Shown piece by piece: positions 8,584 through 16,832 of a stretch of 64,000 nt of DNA; the first letter of the stretch is position 1; every line of letters begins with the position of its first letter. The notes beneath the pieces are model-generated. The model was not told the origin of the DNA and did not search any database. It saw nothing but the letters and a program-made list of their open reading frames with translations. The position numbers were made by a program, and so were the translations under genes. The stretch comes from JBBRQP01 sp038226175 (GTDB lineage Bacteria > Cyanobacteriota > Cyanobacteriia > Gloeobacterales > Anthocerotibacteraceae): contig JBBRQP010000008.1 of NCBI GenBank assembly GCA_038226175.1, forward strand, positions 1 to 64,000. Reading direction: 5' to 3'.

Positions 8584-8833
8584 GGTGATACAGAGTGTCT
8601 TGGGCTACATACTACCATTTTAGTCAAGTCTTAGGGCAATCGCCATACAGTTAAACATACTCAGTGTGACTTTGGATGATTAAGCTGCTGCGTCCGAGAA
8701 TTTTATCAACTGTGTCGTGAACATCTATGGTTATTGCTAAAAATTTATTATGCATATTAGCTTTTTTGTGTTGACTCAAAATAACTTGAGACAGAGAGTT
8801 TTATAGTAGATTAACTCTGAGCAAGGGAAAACC

Positions 8834-9036
8834 ATGAAGATCAAGCAATATGACCTGCTACAGCATAGTAATGGCTTAAGTGAGCTGTTAGCGCAAATTA
8901 CAATCGATACGGCGCACCCGTTGCCCGTCTTTTACCCAGCGCGCAACGCCAACCTGGATTGCATCCAGGAGCCTTTGTGGTCAGTGATGACTTTGATGCC
9001 CCATTGGCTGATACCTTTTGGCTTGGCAAAAGTTGA
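8834..9036 (+). pseudogene. Phd/YefM-type antitoxin, frameshifted
   Basis: From ATG 8834 the sequence reads MKIKQYDLLQHSNGLSELLA, like an antitoxin N-terminus. Around 8915-8930 the coding frame changes: in the frame ending at TGA 9034-9036 it reads RYGAPVARLLPSAQRQPG and then GAFVVSDDFDAPLADTFWL, which are the classic C-terminal blocks of Phd-like antitoxins that partner PIN toxins. No single frame joins both halves, so the gene is disrupted. The stop overlaps the toxin start by three bases (TTG at 9033), the usual TA arrangement. Its partner is also broken. Confidence 0.7.
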
Positions 9037-9396
9037 AACTTCTACTCGACACCCATGCTTTTATGTGGTGAGATAGTTCTCTACAGAAGATTCCAGCCTC
9101 TACACTCACACTCATGGGTCAGCCAGAAAATCAATTGCTGGTGAGTTTAGTTAGTATTTGGGAAATTCAAATTAAGGTATAAATTGGTAAACTGGAACTA
9201 AGAGAACCGCTTTCAGAAATCATCTTGCATCAACAGAATAATGGAATCACATTAATCTCTATTTCTCTATCACACATCCTAAAACTCGATAATCTTCCTT
9301 GGCATTATCAAGACCCTTTTGACCATCTTCTTATAGCTCAAAGTCGTTGTAAAAAAGCTATTTTAGTCAGCCGTGATAGTAGTTTGAGTAGCTCCA
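9033..9396 (+). pseudogene. PIN-domain (VapC-like) toxin, two in-frame stops
   Basis: Starting at TTG 9033 the frame reads LKLLLDTHAFMW, the PIN N-terminus with the first catalytic Asp, then a TGA at 9069-9071. The same frame continues through QLLVSLVSIWEIQIKV, a TAA at about 9177-9179, IGKLELREPLSEII, then HYQDPFDHLLIAQS with the second acidic site, and AILVSRDSSL. All blocks are collinear with short PIN toxins (about 130 residues). The family C-terminus after SRDSSLSS is lost and replaced by unrelated sequence just before a dispersed repeat. Two nonsense codons plus loss of the end make it a pseudogene. Confidence 0.75.
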
Positions 9397-9423
9397 GGTA
9401 CTCTGGGGACTTTAGTAGACCAC

Positions 9424-9550
9424 GGTTAATTAGTCATTCATGCCCTGAGCAAGCTCCCCGCCTCACAAATGGAGAGCTAAAAATAGCAGACTGTTCTTGC
9501 TCCCCAGCCTTGGGGTTGGGGGCTGACTATTCAAGCGGAAAGGGTATTAT
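9424..9550. repeat. short dispersed repeat, copy B (diverged)
   Basis: Both ends resemble the element at 40661-40861. The left end TAGTCATTCATGCCCTGAGC matches the other copy's left end with scattered changes for about 46 bases. The right end GGGGCTGACTATTCAAGCGG (9519-9538) is identical over 20 bases, and the next ten bases match at eight. The centre is shorter here and lacks the long palindrome. Ends carry TAGTC / GACTA in inverted orientation. It lies between the broken PIN gene and the end of the deacetylase gene. Confidence 0.6.
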
Positions 9551-9569
9551 TTGCCATCTGCACAGTATT

Positions 9570-11396
9570 TCAAGGTTTCCCGGTCGCAAGAGGTAAATCT
9601 GGGGGAGCCGCTGCTGGATCAACTTTAGCTTGGATCACAATCGCATGGGGAACAGGACGCGCCTCGTACTGCACCAGCGATTGTCCCCGATAAACCAGAT
9701 CGGTACTTGCCCCAGAATCCATCAATACTGCCTCTCGGATGCCTGCTTTTGCCAATGCTTGGGCTAGATCAGGAGCATTATTACGATTGTGGGTAATGCC
9801 TACCATAAAACGTCCATCCCCATAAACACCGATAAACGAACGATGCCGGACTTCTAGGTAACTACCTAGATGTACCTTAATCATCTGGTCATCTGTCTGG
9901 GCAACCCCATTACGCACCAGCCAAGTTCCCGCCAAAAATACATCTTGAGCTTCAGGTAATAGGGCTCTCACTCCGCTTTCTTGCATCAAATAACCACGAT
10001 TAAACGGCGCAATCACCACCTTACCTGGGGCGATCATGACCAGAGGCCGTCCATCAAGACCGCCAGTTTCTTCGAGGAGCGGCGGCATAAATTGACCTTC
10101 ATTTTGAGCCAATAGGGGGCCGATTAATTTCGTTGGGTCTTTACTTCTCAAGGGAAAAAATGTCCCGGTCACTACCGCCGCACCATCAGGCACCTGGGTC
10201 AAGTAATCTTTGAGATTAAAACGCTGGGTTTGACCATGAATTGTGTAGGGTTTACCGCCCAACGCCATCGAGAGCTGCACCCCATTCACAAAAAGCTGTA
10301 CATAGGACAGCGGCTGAGCAAAATCTACGGCTACTTCAGAAATCGCCAAATCTGGGTCTTCAAGTCCTGAGTTTTTCTCTAAGGCCACAGCCAAATTAGA
10401 TTGTCCATAGCGGTTGAGTTCGAGCATATTAGCCGAGGTGCCGACATAGCCCTCGTCCATGGTGGTAGCCGTGTGATAGCCAGCTTCTTTGACTAAGGCC
10501 ACGACCCGAGCATCCCGTTTGCCGACCGGATAAGCAAAGTGAATAATCGGTATCCCCAACTTTTTCTCGAGAATGTGTTTAGAATCAAAGATTTCACGAT
10601 GGAGTTGCTCATCGGTTAAGGTCGTCATATCGGCCGGGTGATTAACTGTATGTGAGGCAATCGTCACTAAGCCTTCTTTACTCAGAGCTTGTAACTGTGA
10701 CCAACTGAGATGACCCTTACCTTTGGTCGAACCGACAAATCCGGTATGGATATAAAATACAGCGGGATAATGAAATTCTTTGAGTAAAGGATAGGCATTT
10801 TTGAGTTGACCGAGATAGCCATCATCAAAGGTTAATAAAATTGGCTTGGGTGGTAATGATTCACCGCGTGTCAGATAGGCTTCGAGTTGGTCAATGGTAA
10901 TCGGGGTCGCGCCACTATCGCGAATTGACTCAAGCTGTTGACGGAATTTTTTGACGGTCACATCAAAGGAAACTGTGGCTTCTTGGCGACTTGCCACAAT
11001 GTCGTGATACATGATCGCAGGAATGCGACTGGTACGCGCCTGAGGCCGGAGGGCTAAGGGGTCATCAGATGCGAAGCTAGTATCTGGTGCTGGTAGGCTT
11101 TCTACGGCTGCTGTAGGTTCTGGCGTAGGCGTTGAATTCTCAACTGGTACTGAAGTAGGTTCATCTGTGTCAGTCTTACTATCTTGGGCAGAGGAAACAG
11201 CCGCCACCAGAGAGGTAGAAGGAGGATAAAAACGGTCATGGAAAGCTTGGACTTGGCCTGAGAGTGTATGCATGGCATTGATGGCTTTGAGGTCAGAATC
11301 AGGGGTGATTAGGGCATAGGCTACACCACCACCCACCAGTAACAACAAGCCAAGGGTTATGTTTGCACCTAGATTACTTCTGTTTTTTTGCGCCAT
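9570..11396 (-). CDS. polysaccharide deacetylase - phosphodiester glycosidase fusion
   Basis: ATG at 11396 is preferred to the ATG at 11444 because GGGAG lies nine bases upstream and the next segment is a membrane anchor (about 12-32), giving 608 residues. After a Ser/Thr/Pro-rich linker comes a NodB-type deacetylase domain (about 125-340) with YHDI, LLTFDDGY (metal Asp-Asp) and SHTVNHP (metal His pair). The C-terminal part (about 365-590) resembles NAGPA/DUF2233 phosphodiester glycosidases: TGTFF, GVYGDGRFMVGI and LMDSGASTDLVY. Probably acts outside the inner membrane on cell-wall or exopolysaccharide amino sugars; the real substrate is unknown. Single-gene unit upstream of thiO's 3' end direction, same strand. 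Confidence 0.85.
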   Translation of the reverse strand: MAQKNRSNLGANITLGLLLLVGGGVAYALITPDSDLKAINAMHTLSGQVQAFHDRFYPPSTSLVAAVSSAQDSKTDTDEPTSVPVENSTPTPEPTAAVESLPAPDTSFASDDPLALRPQARTSRIPAIMYHDIVASRQEATVSFDVTVKKFRQQLESIRDSGATPITIDQLEAYLTRGESLPPKPILLTFDDGYLGQLKNAYPLLKEFHYPAVFYIHTGFVGSTKGKGHLSWSQLQALSKEGLVTIASHTVNHPADMTTLTDEQLHREIFDSKHILEKKLGIPIIHFAYPVGKRDARVVALVKEAGYHTATTMDEGYVGTSANMLELNRYGQSNLAVALEKNSGLEDPDLAISEVAVDFAQPLSYVQLFVNGVQLSMALGGKPYTIHGQTQRFNLKDYLTQVPDGAAVVTGTFFPLRSKDPTKLIGPLLAQNEGQFMPPLLEETGGLDGRPLVMIAPGKVVIAPFNRGYLMQESGVRALLPEAQDVFLAGTWLVRNGVAQTDDQMIKVHLGSYLEVRHRSFIGVYGDGRFMVGITHNRNNAPDLAQALAKAGIREAVLMDSGASTDLVYRGQSLVQYEARPVPHAIVIQAKVDPAAAPPDLPLATGKP

Positions 11397-11450
11397 GTTA
11401 CTTTTCTCCCGTAGGCACTCTAACATTTTCGGGCAGGCGGGCAAAACTTT

Positions 11451-12530
11451 TTAGGGAATGAAGCGTTGATAACTAAAATCTTCTAATTCTGGTACCGAGT
11501 TGCCGAGCAGTGCCTCAGCCAGACTTTTGGCTGTTTGTGGACTCAAGAGAATACCGTTACGATGATGTCCCGTGGCGAGCCAAAGATTTTTAAGTGCCGA
11601 CCGACCCAAAATTGGCCGTAAATCAGGCGTAGCAGGGCGAAAGCCAGACCAGGTTTCTACCTCTGACCAAGTTGCTGTTAGCGGTAACAGAGCGTGGGTT
11701 TGTTGACGTAAATAAGCCAATCCTTCAGCCGTCGTACCCGTCAAAAAACCGACATTTTCGAGAGTCGCTCCCACGACTAGCCGCCCATCCTGGCGTGGCA
11801 CCAAATAAATACCTGCCTCCTGCCAAAATAAAACCTGGTTGAGCTGCTGATGCTTAGGCATTTGGAGGGCTAGCATCTGTCCCTTGAGCGCAAAGACGGG
11901 TAGATCTAAAAGCTGAGTTGACCAACTACCACAACACAACACATAGGTATCGGCCTGGAAATTTCCAAGCGTTGTCTCTATATAAGTGAGCGAGGTCTGG
12001 TTACTAACCAAGCGTTTAATCTCGCTTTGGTTGATGATCTCAACCGCCAAAGTTGCACAGGCTAAGGTTAGAGCCTTTAGTAACAAACGCGGGTCAACTT
12101 GACCATCTTCAGGATACCAATAACCACCTTTGATCACGCCCCCCAGACCAGAAATCATGGGTTCTAATTGTGCATAACTCTGCCAATCTATCCCTGTTTG
12201 TGTCTGATCATGCAAGCTCAAAATCCCGCAAGGCCAGTAGCCAATACCTTGACCACTCAAATATTGTAATTTCTCTTGCCAAATTGGCCAAAGCGCACGA
12301 CTAGCTAGACTAAAATCTCGGAATTTTCCCTCTGGGATAGCTTCAGCTTGGGGTGCTAACATACCAGCGGCGGCTGTGGTTGCAAGACCTGTTTTGTGCG
12401 TCGTCAAAACTTTGACCTTAGCCCCGCGCAGGGCTAGTTCGACGGCTACAGACAAGCCAATTACGCCACCACCCAAGACTAACGTGTCGGTCAAGGCTCG
12501 CCCTCGTGTCTTCTTCCCCAATTTTGGCAT
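11451..12530 (-). CDS. thiO: glycine oxidase ThiO (FAD-dependent)
   Basis: Oxidises glycine to iminoacetate (dehydroglycine) for the thiazole ring of thiamine. The 359-residue DAO-family protein has the Rossmann dinucleotide motif VLGGGVIGLSVAVELA, the TAAAGMLAPQAE segment and the C-terminal FRPATPDLRPILG and TGHHRNGILLSP blocks typical of ThiO. Start is uncertain: ATG 12530 has no clear ribosome site, whereas TTG at 12494 follows GAGGGCGAG closely and would begin right at the FAD motif. In many cyanobacteria ThiO is fused to ThiG; here it stands alone and no thi gene is next to it. Confidence 0.87.
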   Translation of the reverse strand: MPKLGKKTRGRALTDTLVLGGGVIGLSVAVELALRGAKVKVLTTHKTGLATTAAAGMLAPQAEAIPEGKFRDFSLASRALWPIWQEKLQYLSGQGIGYWPCGILSLHDQTQTGIDWQSYAQLEPMISGLGGVIKGGYWYPEDGQVDPRLLLKALTLACATLAVEIINQSEIKRLVSNQTSLTYIETTLGNFQADTYVLCCGSWSTQLLDLPVFALKGQMLALQMPKHQQLNQVLFWQEAGIYLVPRQDGRLVVGATLENVGFLTGTTAEGLAYLRQQTHALLPLTATWSEVETWSGFRPATPDLRPILGRSALKNLWLATGHHRNGILLSPQTAKSLAEALLGNSVPELEDFSYQRFIP

Positions 12531-12562
12531 AACCGGGTAAAGAGCCTTAGCGTCAGCAAAAA

Positions 12563-12784
12563 CTAATCTTCTGACCAGTCATCCGTCATGGTCAGTTCAC
12601 CCACAGGACTCGTCAAGCAATAGTCATTGAGGCACAACTCATGGTAGATGCCTTGCCACTCAGCAGCAGAATAAAATTTGGCTAAATCAGCAATGGGTTG
12701 ACGCTTGCTAATGCGGCCATTTTTGACCAGACCTTGAGCTTCAGCACAAATCTCAGTCAAAGCAAAACGTACAGCTTGAACCAT
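12563..12784 (-). CDS. DUF4327 family small protein
   Basis: 73 residues matching the pattern of cyanobacterial DUF4327 proteins: an N-terminal helix, ARxLVxxGxxSRxQPI-like block (LVKNGRISKRQPIADL), AxEWxxxxxEL block (AAEWQGIYHELCLNDYCL), and an acidic end (DDWSED). No function is known to me for this family. It lies 32 bases upstream of thiO on the same strand and may share its transcript. Confidence comes from pattern memory, not a search. Confidence 0.7.
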   Translation of the reverse strand: MVQAVRFALTEICAEAQGLVKNGRISKRQPIADLAKFYSAAEWQGIYHELCLNDYCLTSPVGELTMTDDWSED

Positions 12785-12868
12785 AACCCCTACTCAAAAA
12801 ATTCTCTTGTTCTTAGTGTATACCCAAAATTTGCTGCATGATCAGCCTTTGTGTATCAGAAATTACAC

Positions 12869-13492
12869 TTATTCAGCTTGCTTGCGCATTTTAAGCTTTT
12901 GAGCCTGCTGGCGTGTCCAGCCAATTGCAATCAGACTTAGGCTCAGTAGCCCGCTCGCGCCCAATTTTAGCGGGTCAAGATTGGTTCCTAGATAATGAAC
13001 GCCGACGATCAGAGTATGCAAAACAGCAAGTAGCGCAACAGGAATTATGAGTTGGTGTAAACGATACCAGTTACGCCCCAAAACGATCACGGCTTGGTTA
13101 AAACTAGTCAAAGCCAGCGGAATCATCAAAATTACGGACCCTATACCCAAACCAATCCCCGCTTGGAGCCACGGTACGAGAAATAAAATTCCTTCCCAAC
13201 TTTCACCAAGATTATGATCAACGGAACTAAAGGTATGGGTTACGGCAAAGCCAAACGTCAGTAACCCGAGCCAGCGGCGTTCGGAGCGCAATTGGGGTAG
13301 CCACTGTTGAGCCGAGGCTGCAAGTAGCAATAAGGCTAAACCTAGTAAGGCCAGATGTCCTTGGATTTCGCTAATACGCTGACCCCAGAGATGATCATCC
13401 ACGCCAAACCAGTCAGCAATGACCAATCCGACCCAGGCTAAACCTAGGCTCAGTGAGAGTACCGGCCATAACCAGCGACGCACCAACTCCAT
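12869..13492 (-). CDS. ferric-reductase-like transmembrane protein
   Basis: A 207-residue membrane protein with about five to six hydrophobic helices. Histidines sit in or near helices in the spacing expected for haem ligation in ferric-reductase-like/YedZ (MsrQ) proteins: QGHLALLG, THTFSSVDH, RLHQLIIPVALLAVLHTL. The Asn-Trp-Tyr-Arg-Leu-His-Gln-Leu signature is especially like this superfamily. It begins 45 bases after the end of the TonB-dependent receptor on the same strand, behind a Fur-like site, so a role in reducing imported iron is plausible. This role is inference. Confidence 0.7.
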   Translation of the reverse strand: MELVRRWLWPVLSLSLGLAWVGLVIADWFGVDDHLWGQRISEIQGHLALLGLALLLLAASAQQWLPQLRSERRWLGLLTFGFAVTHTFSSVDHNLGESWEGILFLVPWLQAGIGLGIGSVILMIPLALTSFNQAVIVLGRNWYRLHQLIIPVALLAVLHTLIVGVHYLGTNLDPLKLGASGLLSLSLIAIGWTRQQAQKLKMRKQAE

Positions 13493-13537
13493 GACATCAC
13501 GTAAGACTCGACTGCTATCTTACAACCGATGCTTATG

Positions 13538-15892
13538 CTAAAAATGTGTTTCCACGCCTAGGGTGAAGTTTGCCGGGGGCGCACCATTACCGTAGTTGCG
13601 TTCGTAGGCAAGATTAGTCAAGTTATTGAGGAAACCATTCAGGGCAACATTAGGACTCAGAGGAATATGGAAGGTCAAGTCAAGAGTGAGATAGCCAGGT
13701 AACAAGGAGCCGGGAGCCAAGTAGCCAATATTAGGAATCAAATTGCCCGTTGGAAAGGTCGCCAGATCACCATTGGGTGTAAAACCAACGCTCGGCCCTA
13801 GGTGATAAGGGTCACTTGGGCGCAGACCCTGGAAATTACTAAATAGCGCGAACCGCCAGTCACCGGGAGAAGCAAAGGTAAACCCTAGTTGTCCGCTGTG
13901 ATAAGGCACCAAGGGATACTGATTTTGGTCGAGTTCTGGTTTGAAACCTTGGGTAATCCGGGCATCGGTGTAGGTTTCTGTACCAAAAAATGTCCAACCG
14001 GGCGCAAACCGCCAATCGAAGCTCAACTCAAAACCCGTAAACTTAGTCTGTGGAAAATTGACCCTGACCAGATCACCTAGGGCATAGCCTTGATCAATGA
14101 GTCCTTGGTCTTGGGGAGCAATACTGCCATCTTGCAAAGGATTGATACGGTTGTAAGCAAGCAAATTTTGAATATCATTCACGAAATAGGCTCCACGCAC
14201 CGTCAGATTAGGAGCGGCTTGCCAATCAAAGCCCACATCAAAGGTTGACCCCGATTCTGGAACCAGACCCGGATTACCTTGGATTTCGCCGTTGGCAAAT
14301 AAGTCATTGAAATTGGGGGTTTTATAAACGCGGGCAAAGGAACTACGCAAGGCAAACTGAGGTGTAATACTCCACACGATACCTACACTTGGATCAAAGG
14401 AACCAGCATAGTTCAAGCTACTCTGACCAACAAAATAGGTTGTGCTATTAAAACTATAACTATTGGCAAAAGTTCCCCGAAAGCCTAAGGTCGCTGTGAT
14501 ATTATCTGTTAGCTTAAAAGTCCCGACACCAAATAAAGAAGGACGATTTACCTGAGCTGTAAAAGCAATATTTTGCGTCGCCCCGGGTGTAAGTAAATCT
14601 AGGGTGAAGGAACGCCCTGACTCACGAATAAAGTCAAAGCCATAGGTTAGGTTAATGCCTGGTGTCACTTGCCAGTCGTGTTGAATACGGGCATTGAGAA
14701 CCGTGATTTGTGTGGTTTTATCTAGTTCACGAATAAAGTCAGAGTTGACATCGGTTTCGGTGGTAAATCCGGTATCATAGCCTAGCCGAATCTTTAGGTT
14801 AGAATCGTCCCCTTCACCAAGCTTGCGGTCTAAGGTAAACGCCGTCCCAAAATAGTCAATACGAATCTGAGGGCGCGTTTCGTCATTTAGACCCAATTCA
14901 GTTGCTGTACAAAAAGGATCTTGGATACAGCCAGAGTTACCCGAAGTTTGGATGGCAGTACGCGGGTCTACCAGAGAAAATAAGTTAACGCCCCGAATAC
15001 CCCGGCGCAGATAGGTAGTTGATTTTAGGGTCGTGCGCTGATCAATATCCCAATCAAAATTAACCCCAAAAGTCGAGCTGCTGACTTCACCACCGGGACG
15101 AATCCCCGTCAGCGTCTGAGCCGGATAATTAACCCCAAACAGGGTGCGGTCATCGCGGTTTACTTGATAGGCATAATTATTATTACTATTAAACGTAGTG
15201 GCAAATAAGGCATAGCGGAAATTATCACTTAGTGGCCCGCCGATACGCGCACTATATTGACTAAAGCCATAACTCCCAAAGGTCACATTACTATCGACTT
15301 CAAATTTTTTGGGTGTGGTGCGCGGAATAATATTAATTGCGCCGCCGACTGCCGTACTGCCATAAAGGACTGAAGATGCGCCCCCTTTGAGGACTTCGAT
15401 GCGTTCGATATCATAAACGGGTAACTCTGCTAAGTCTACGTGCTCTTGATTGAGGTTATTTACCGAACGTCCGTCAATCAGTAACCCAGTACTAGTCGTC
15501 GGCAAACCCCGAATAAAGTAAGTGCTATGCACATCTTCGCCCGCTCCCCACATATTGCTCACTACCCCTGGCACACCGCGCAAAGCGTCCCCCACCTGAC
15601 GTGAGCCCTTACGCTCAATTTCTTGGGTATTGACCACATAGATACTGCTGGTGGTCTCACGGGCTTTGACTTTGCGTCCGAGGCTCGCAGTAACCGTGAC
15701 TTCATCCAAAATATCTACAGGTTCGTCATCTTGATCAGCATCAGCTACCAGATTAGGTAGCGGTTTACCACCCTGTGCTAACGTCAAATCCTTAGCCTGA
15801 GAAGAAATAGACGGAACTGGAACAGCGGTTTGTGACTGCACGCCTAAGACATTTGCCCATACCAAAAGAGCTACCAAACCACTTCGCGACAT
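13538..15892 (-). CDS. TonB-dependent outer membrane receptor
   Basis: 784-residue outer membrane receptor. It has a hydrophobic signal-like N-terminus (about 1-21), a TonB-box-like EVTVTA near residue 67, the plug domain (about 85-200: IYVVNTQEIERKG, YFIRGLPTTST, IERIEVLKGGASSVLYGS, GGAINIIPR) and a 22-strand barrel ending in aromatic Phe (ETHF). Such receptors take up ferric siderophores, haem, B12 or other scarce nutrients using TonB energy. A Fur-like site 33 bases upstream and a ferric-reductase-like gene downstream favour iron. It is a close relative of the receptor at 16833-19004. Confidence 0.92.
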   Translation of the reverse strand: MSRSGLVALLVWANVLGVQSQTAVPVPSISSQAKDLTLAQGGKPLPNLVADADQDDEPVDILDEVTVTASLGRKVKARETTSSIYVVNTQEIERKGSRQVGDALRGVPGVVSNMWGAGEDVHSTYFIRGLPTTSTGLLIDGRSVNNLNQEHVDLAELPVYDIERIEVLKGGASSVLYGSTAVGGAINIIPRTTPKKFEVDSNVTFGSYGFSQYSARIGGPLSDNFRYALFATTFNSNNNYAYQVNRDDRTLFGVNYPAQTLTGIRPGGEVSSSTFGVNFDWDIDQRTTLKSTTYLRRGIRGVNLFSLVDPRTAIQTSGNSGCIQDPFCTATELGLNDETRPQIRIDYFGTAFTLDRKLGEGDDSNLKIRLGYDTGFTTETDVNSDFIRELDKTTQITVLNARIQHDWQVTPGINLTYGFDFIRESGRSFTLDLLTPGATQNIAFTAQVNRPSLFGVGTFKLTDNITATLGFRGTFANSYSFNSTTYFVGQSSLNYAGSFDPSVGIVWSITPQFALRSSFARVYKTPNFNDLFANGEIQGNPGLVPESGSTFDVGFDWQAAPNLTVRGAYFVNDIQNLLAYNRINPLQDGSIAPQDQGLIDQGYALGDLVRVNFPQTKFTGFELSFDWRFAPGWTFFGTETYTDARITQGFKPELDQNQYPLVPYHSGQLGFTFASPGDWRFALFSNFQGLRPSDPYHLGPSVGFTPNGDLATFPTGNLIPNIGYLAPGSLLPGYLTLDLTFHIPLSPNVALNGFLNNLTNLAYERNYGNGAPPANFTLGVETHF

Positions 15893-15924
15893 GACACACC
15901 CTCAGAGATGAAAACGAGTCCGAG

Positions 15925-15946
15925 AACAAGAATGATTCTCAAAATC
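15925..15946 (-). promoter_or_regulatory. Fur-box-like operator
   Basis: About 33 bases upstream of the receptor ATG the minus strand reads TTGAGAATCATTCTTG, which contains the perfect inverted repeat AGAAT-C-ATTCT and resembles the Fur consensus built from GATAAT/ATTATC repeats. A site here would overlap the promoter or leader and repress the receptor and the reductase-like gene when iron is plentiful. Seen by eye only. Confidence 0.5.
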
Positions 15947-16035
15947 TCTGGTTACTATAACATGTCTACCCAGCTTGGCAAGTTAAGGCTCAGGTTTGAA
16001 CCTCAACTCTTCGCCCGACGATCCCCCCTTTCCTT

Positions 16036-16689
16036 TTAACTGCGCGCCTTGATCACTGCCATACGCGCCCGAAAAGCCGCTAAATCCGCCGCCTTAGGCT
16101 CGGTTTGCACCCACGAGTCCCGCCCAGATAGCCGCTTACTCCACTGCTGTAACCGTGGGTAGTCATCCAACAATACCTGTACTCCCGGCAAGCGTGGCAC
16201 TACAGTTCCCGCTACCACCTCGGCTAGGGTAAACTGTTCTCCCGCAAAGTAGGGTTGATCCCCAAGCAGACTCTCAAAAAAGGCAAGTACCGTCGTGATG
16301 CGCTGACGAGCTTCCTGAGCCGTGGCTTGCTCGATCACTGCACCCATATTTTGGCGAATAAGCATCCCAAAAGGTGGTACTAGTTCATTAATTGTGACCA
16401 TTTCCACCATGCGTACCACAGCCACAGCCTTGGGTTCGGTCGGCAGCAGGGCTGGTGAAGGGTAACGTGCCTCTAGGTAGTCAAGGATCGCTAGGGACTC
16501 CAACACCCGTACCTCACCATCTAGCAAAAGTGGGATGTGATGAAAAGGGTTGAGCGTAAGAAAATCTGGTTGGAACTGGTCGCCATCTAATCGCATCTCG
16601 ATAGTTTCAAAGGTTAGCCCTTTTTCTAGCAGGGCAATCAGGATACGGCGTGAGTTGAAGGAGACCGTCAAGTGGTAGAGCGTGATCAT
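16036..16689 (-). CDS. glutathione S-transferase family protein
   Basis: 217 residues with the two-domain GST plan. The thioredoxin-like N-domain (1-80) begins ITLYHLTVSFNSRRILIAL and holds the NPFHHIPLLLDG (cis-Pro) and VLESLAILDYLE (Glu-Ser glutathione site) motifs; the helical C-domain has YFAGEQFTLAEVVAG (N-capping box). The catalytic position is Ser/Thr-like rather than Tyr. Substrate unknown: detoxification of peroxides or electrophiles is typical. It lies between two paralogous TonB receptors and is divergent from the second, with 143 bases between the start codons. Confidence 0.88.
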   Translation of the reverse strand: MITLYHLTVSFNSRRILIALLEKGLTFETIEMRLDGDQFQPDFLTLNPFHHIPLLLDGEVRVLESLAILDYLEARYPSPALLPTEPKAVAVVRMVEMVTINELVPPFGMLIRQNMGAVIEQATAQEARQRITTVLAFFESLLGDQPYFAGEQFTLAEVVAGTVVPRLPGVQVLLDDYPRLQQWSKRLSGRDSWVQTEPKAADLAAFRARMAVIKARS

Positions 16690-16832
16690 GGAAATCCTTG
16701 ATATCTGGCAGGTTTATTCTATCTCTGTGTTCTTTTGCAGACTTCACCCGCTAATTCCCAATTTGCTAGTCCTTTTCACCAAAATCAAAAGCTGTAATAT
16801 CATGAAAAATGAAAAGAAAATGAAAGTTTACA

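Noticed and set aside
8834..9076. Treating the 80-residue frame as an intact gene
   Set aside because: Only the first part resembles an antitoxin; the remainder is out of frame with the conserved antitoxin end and the PIN toxin.
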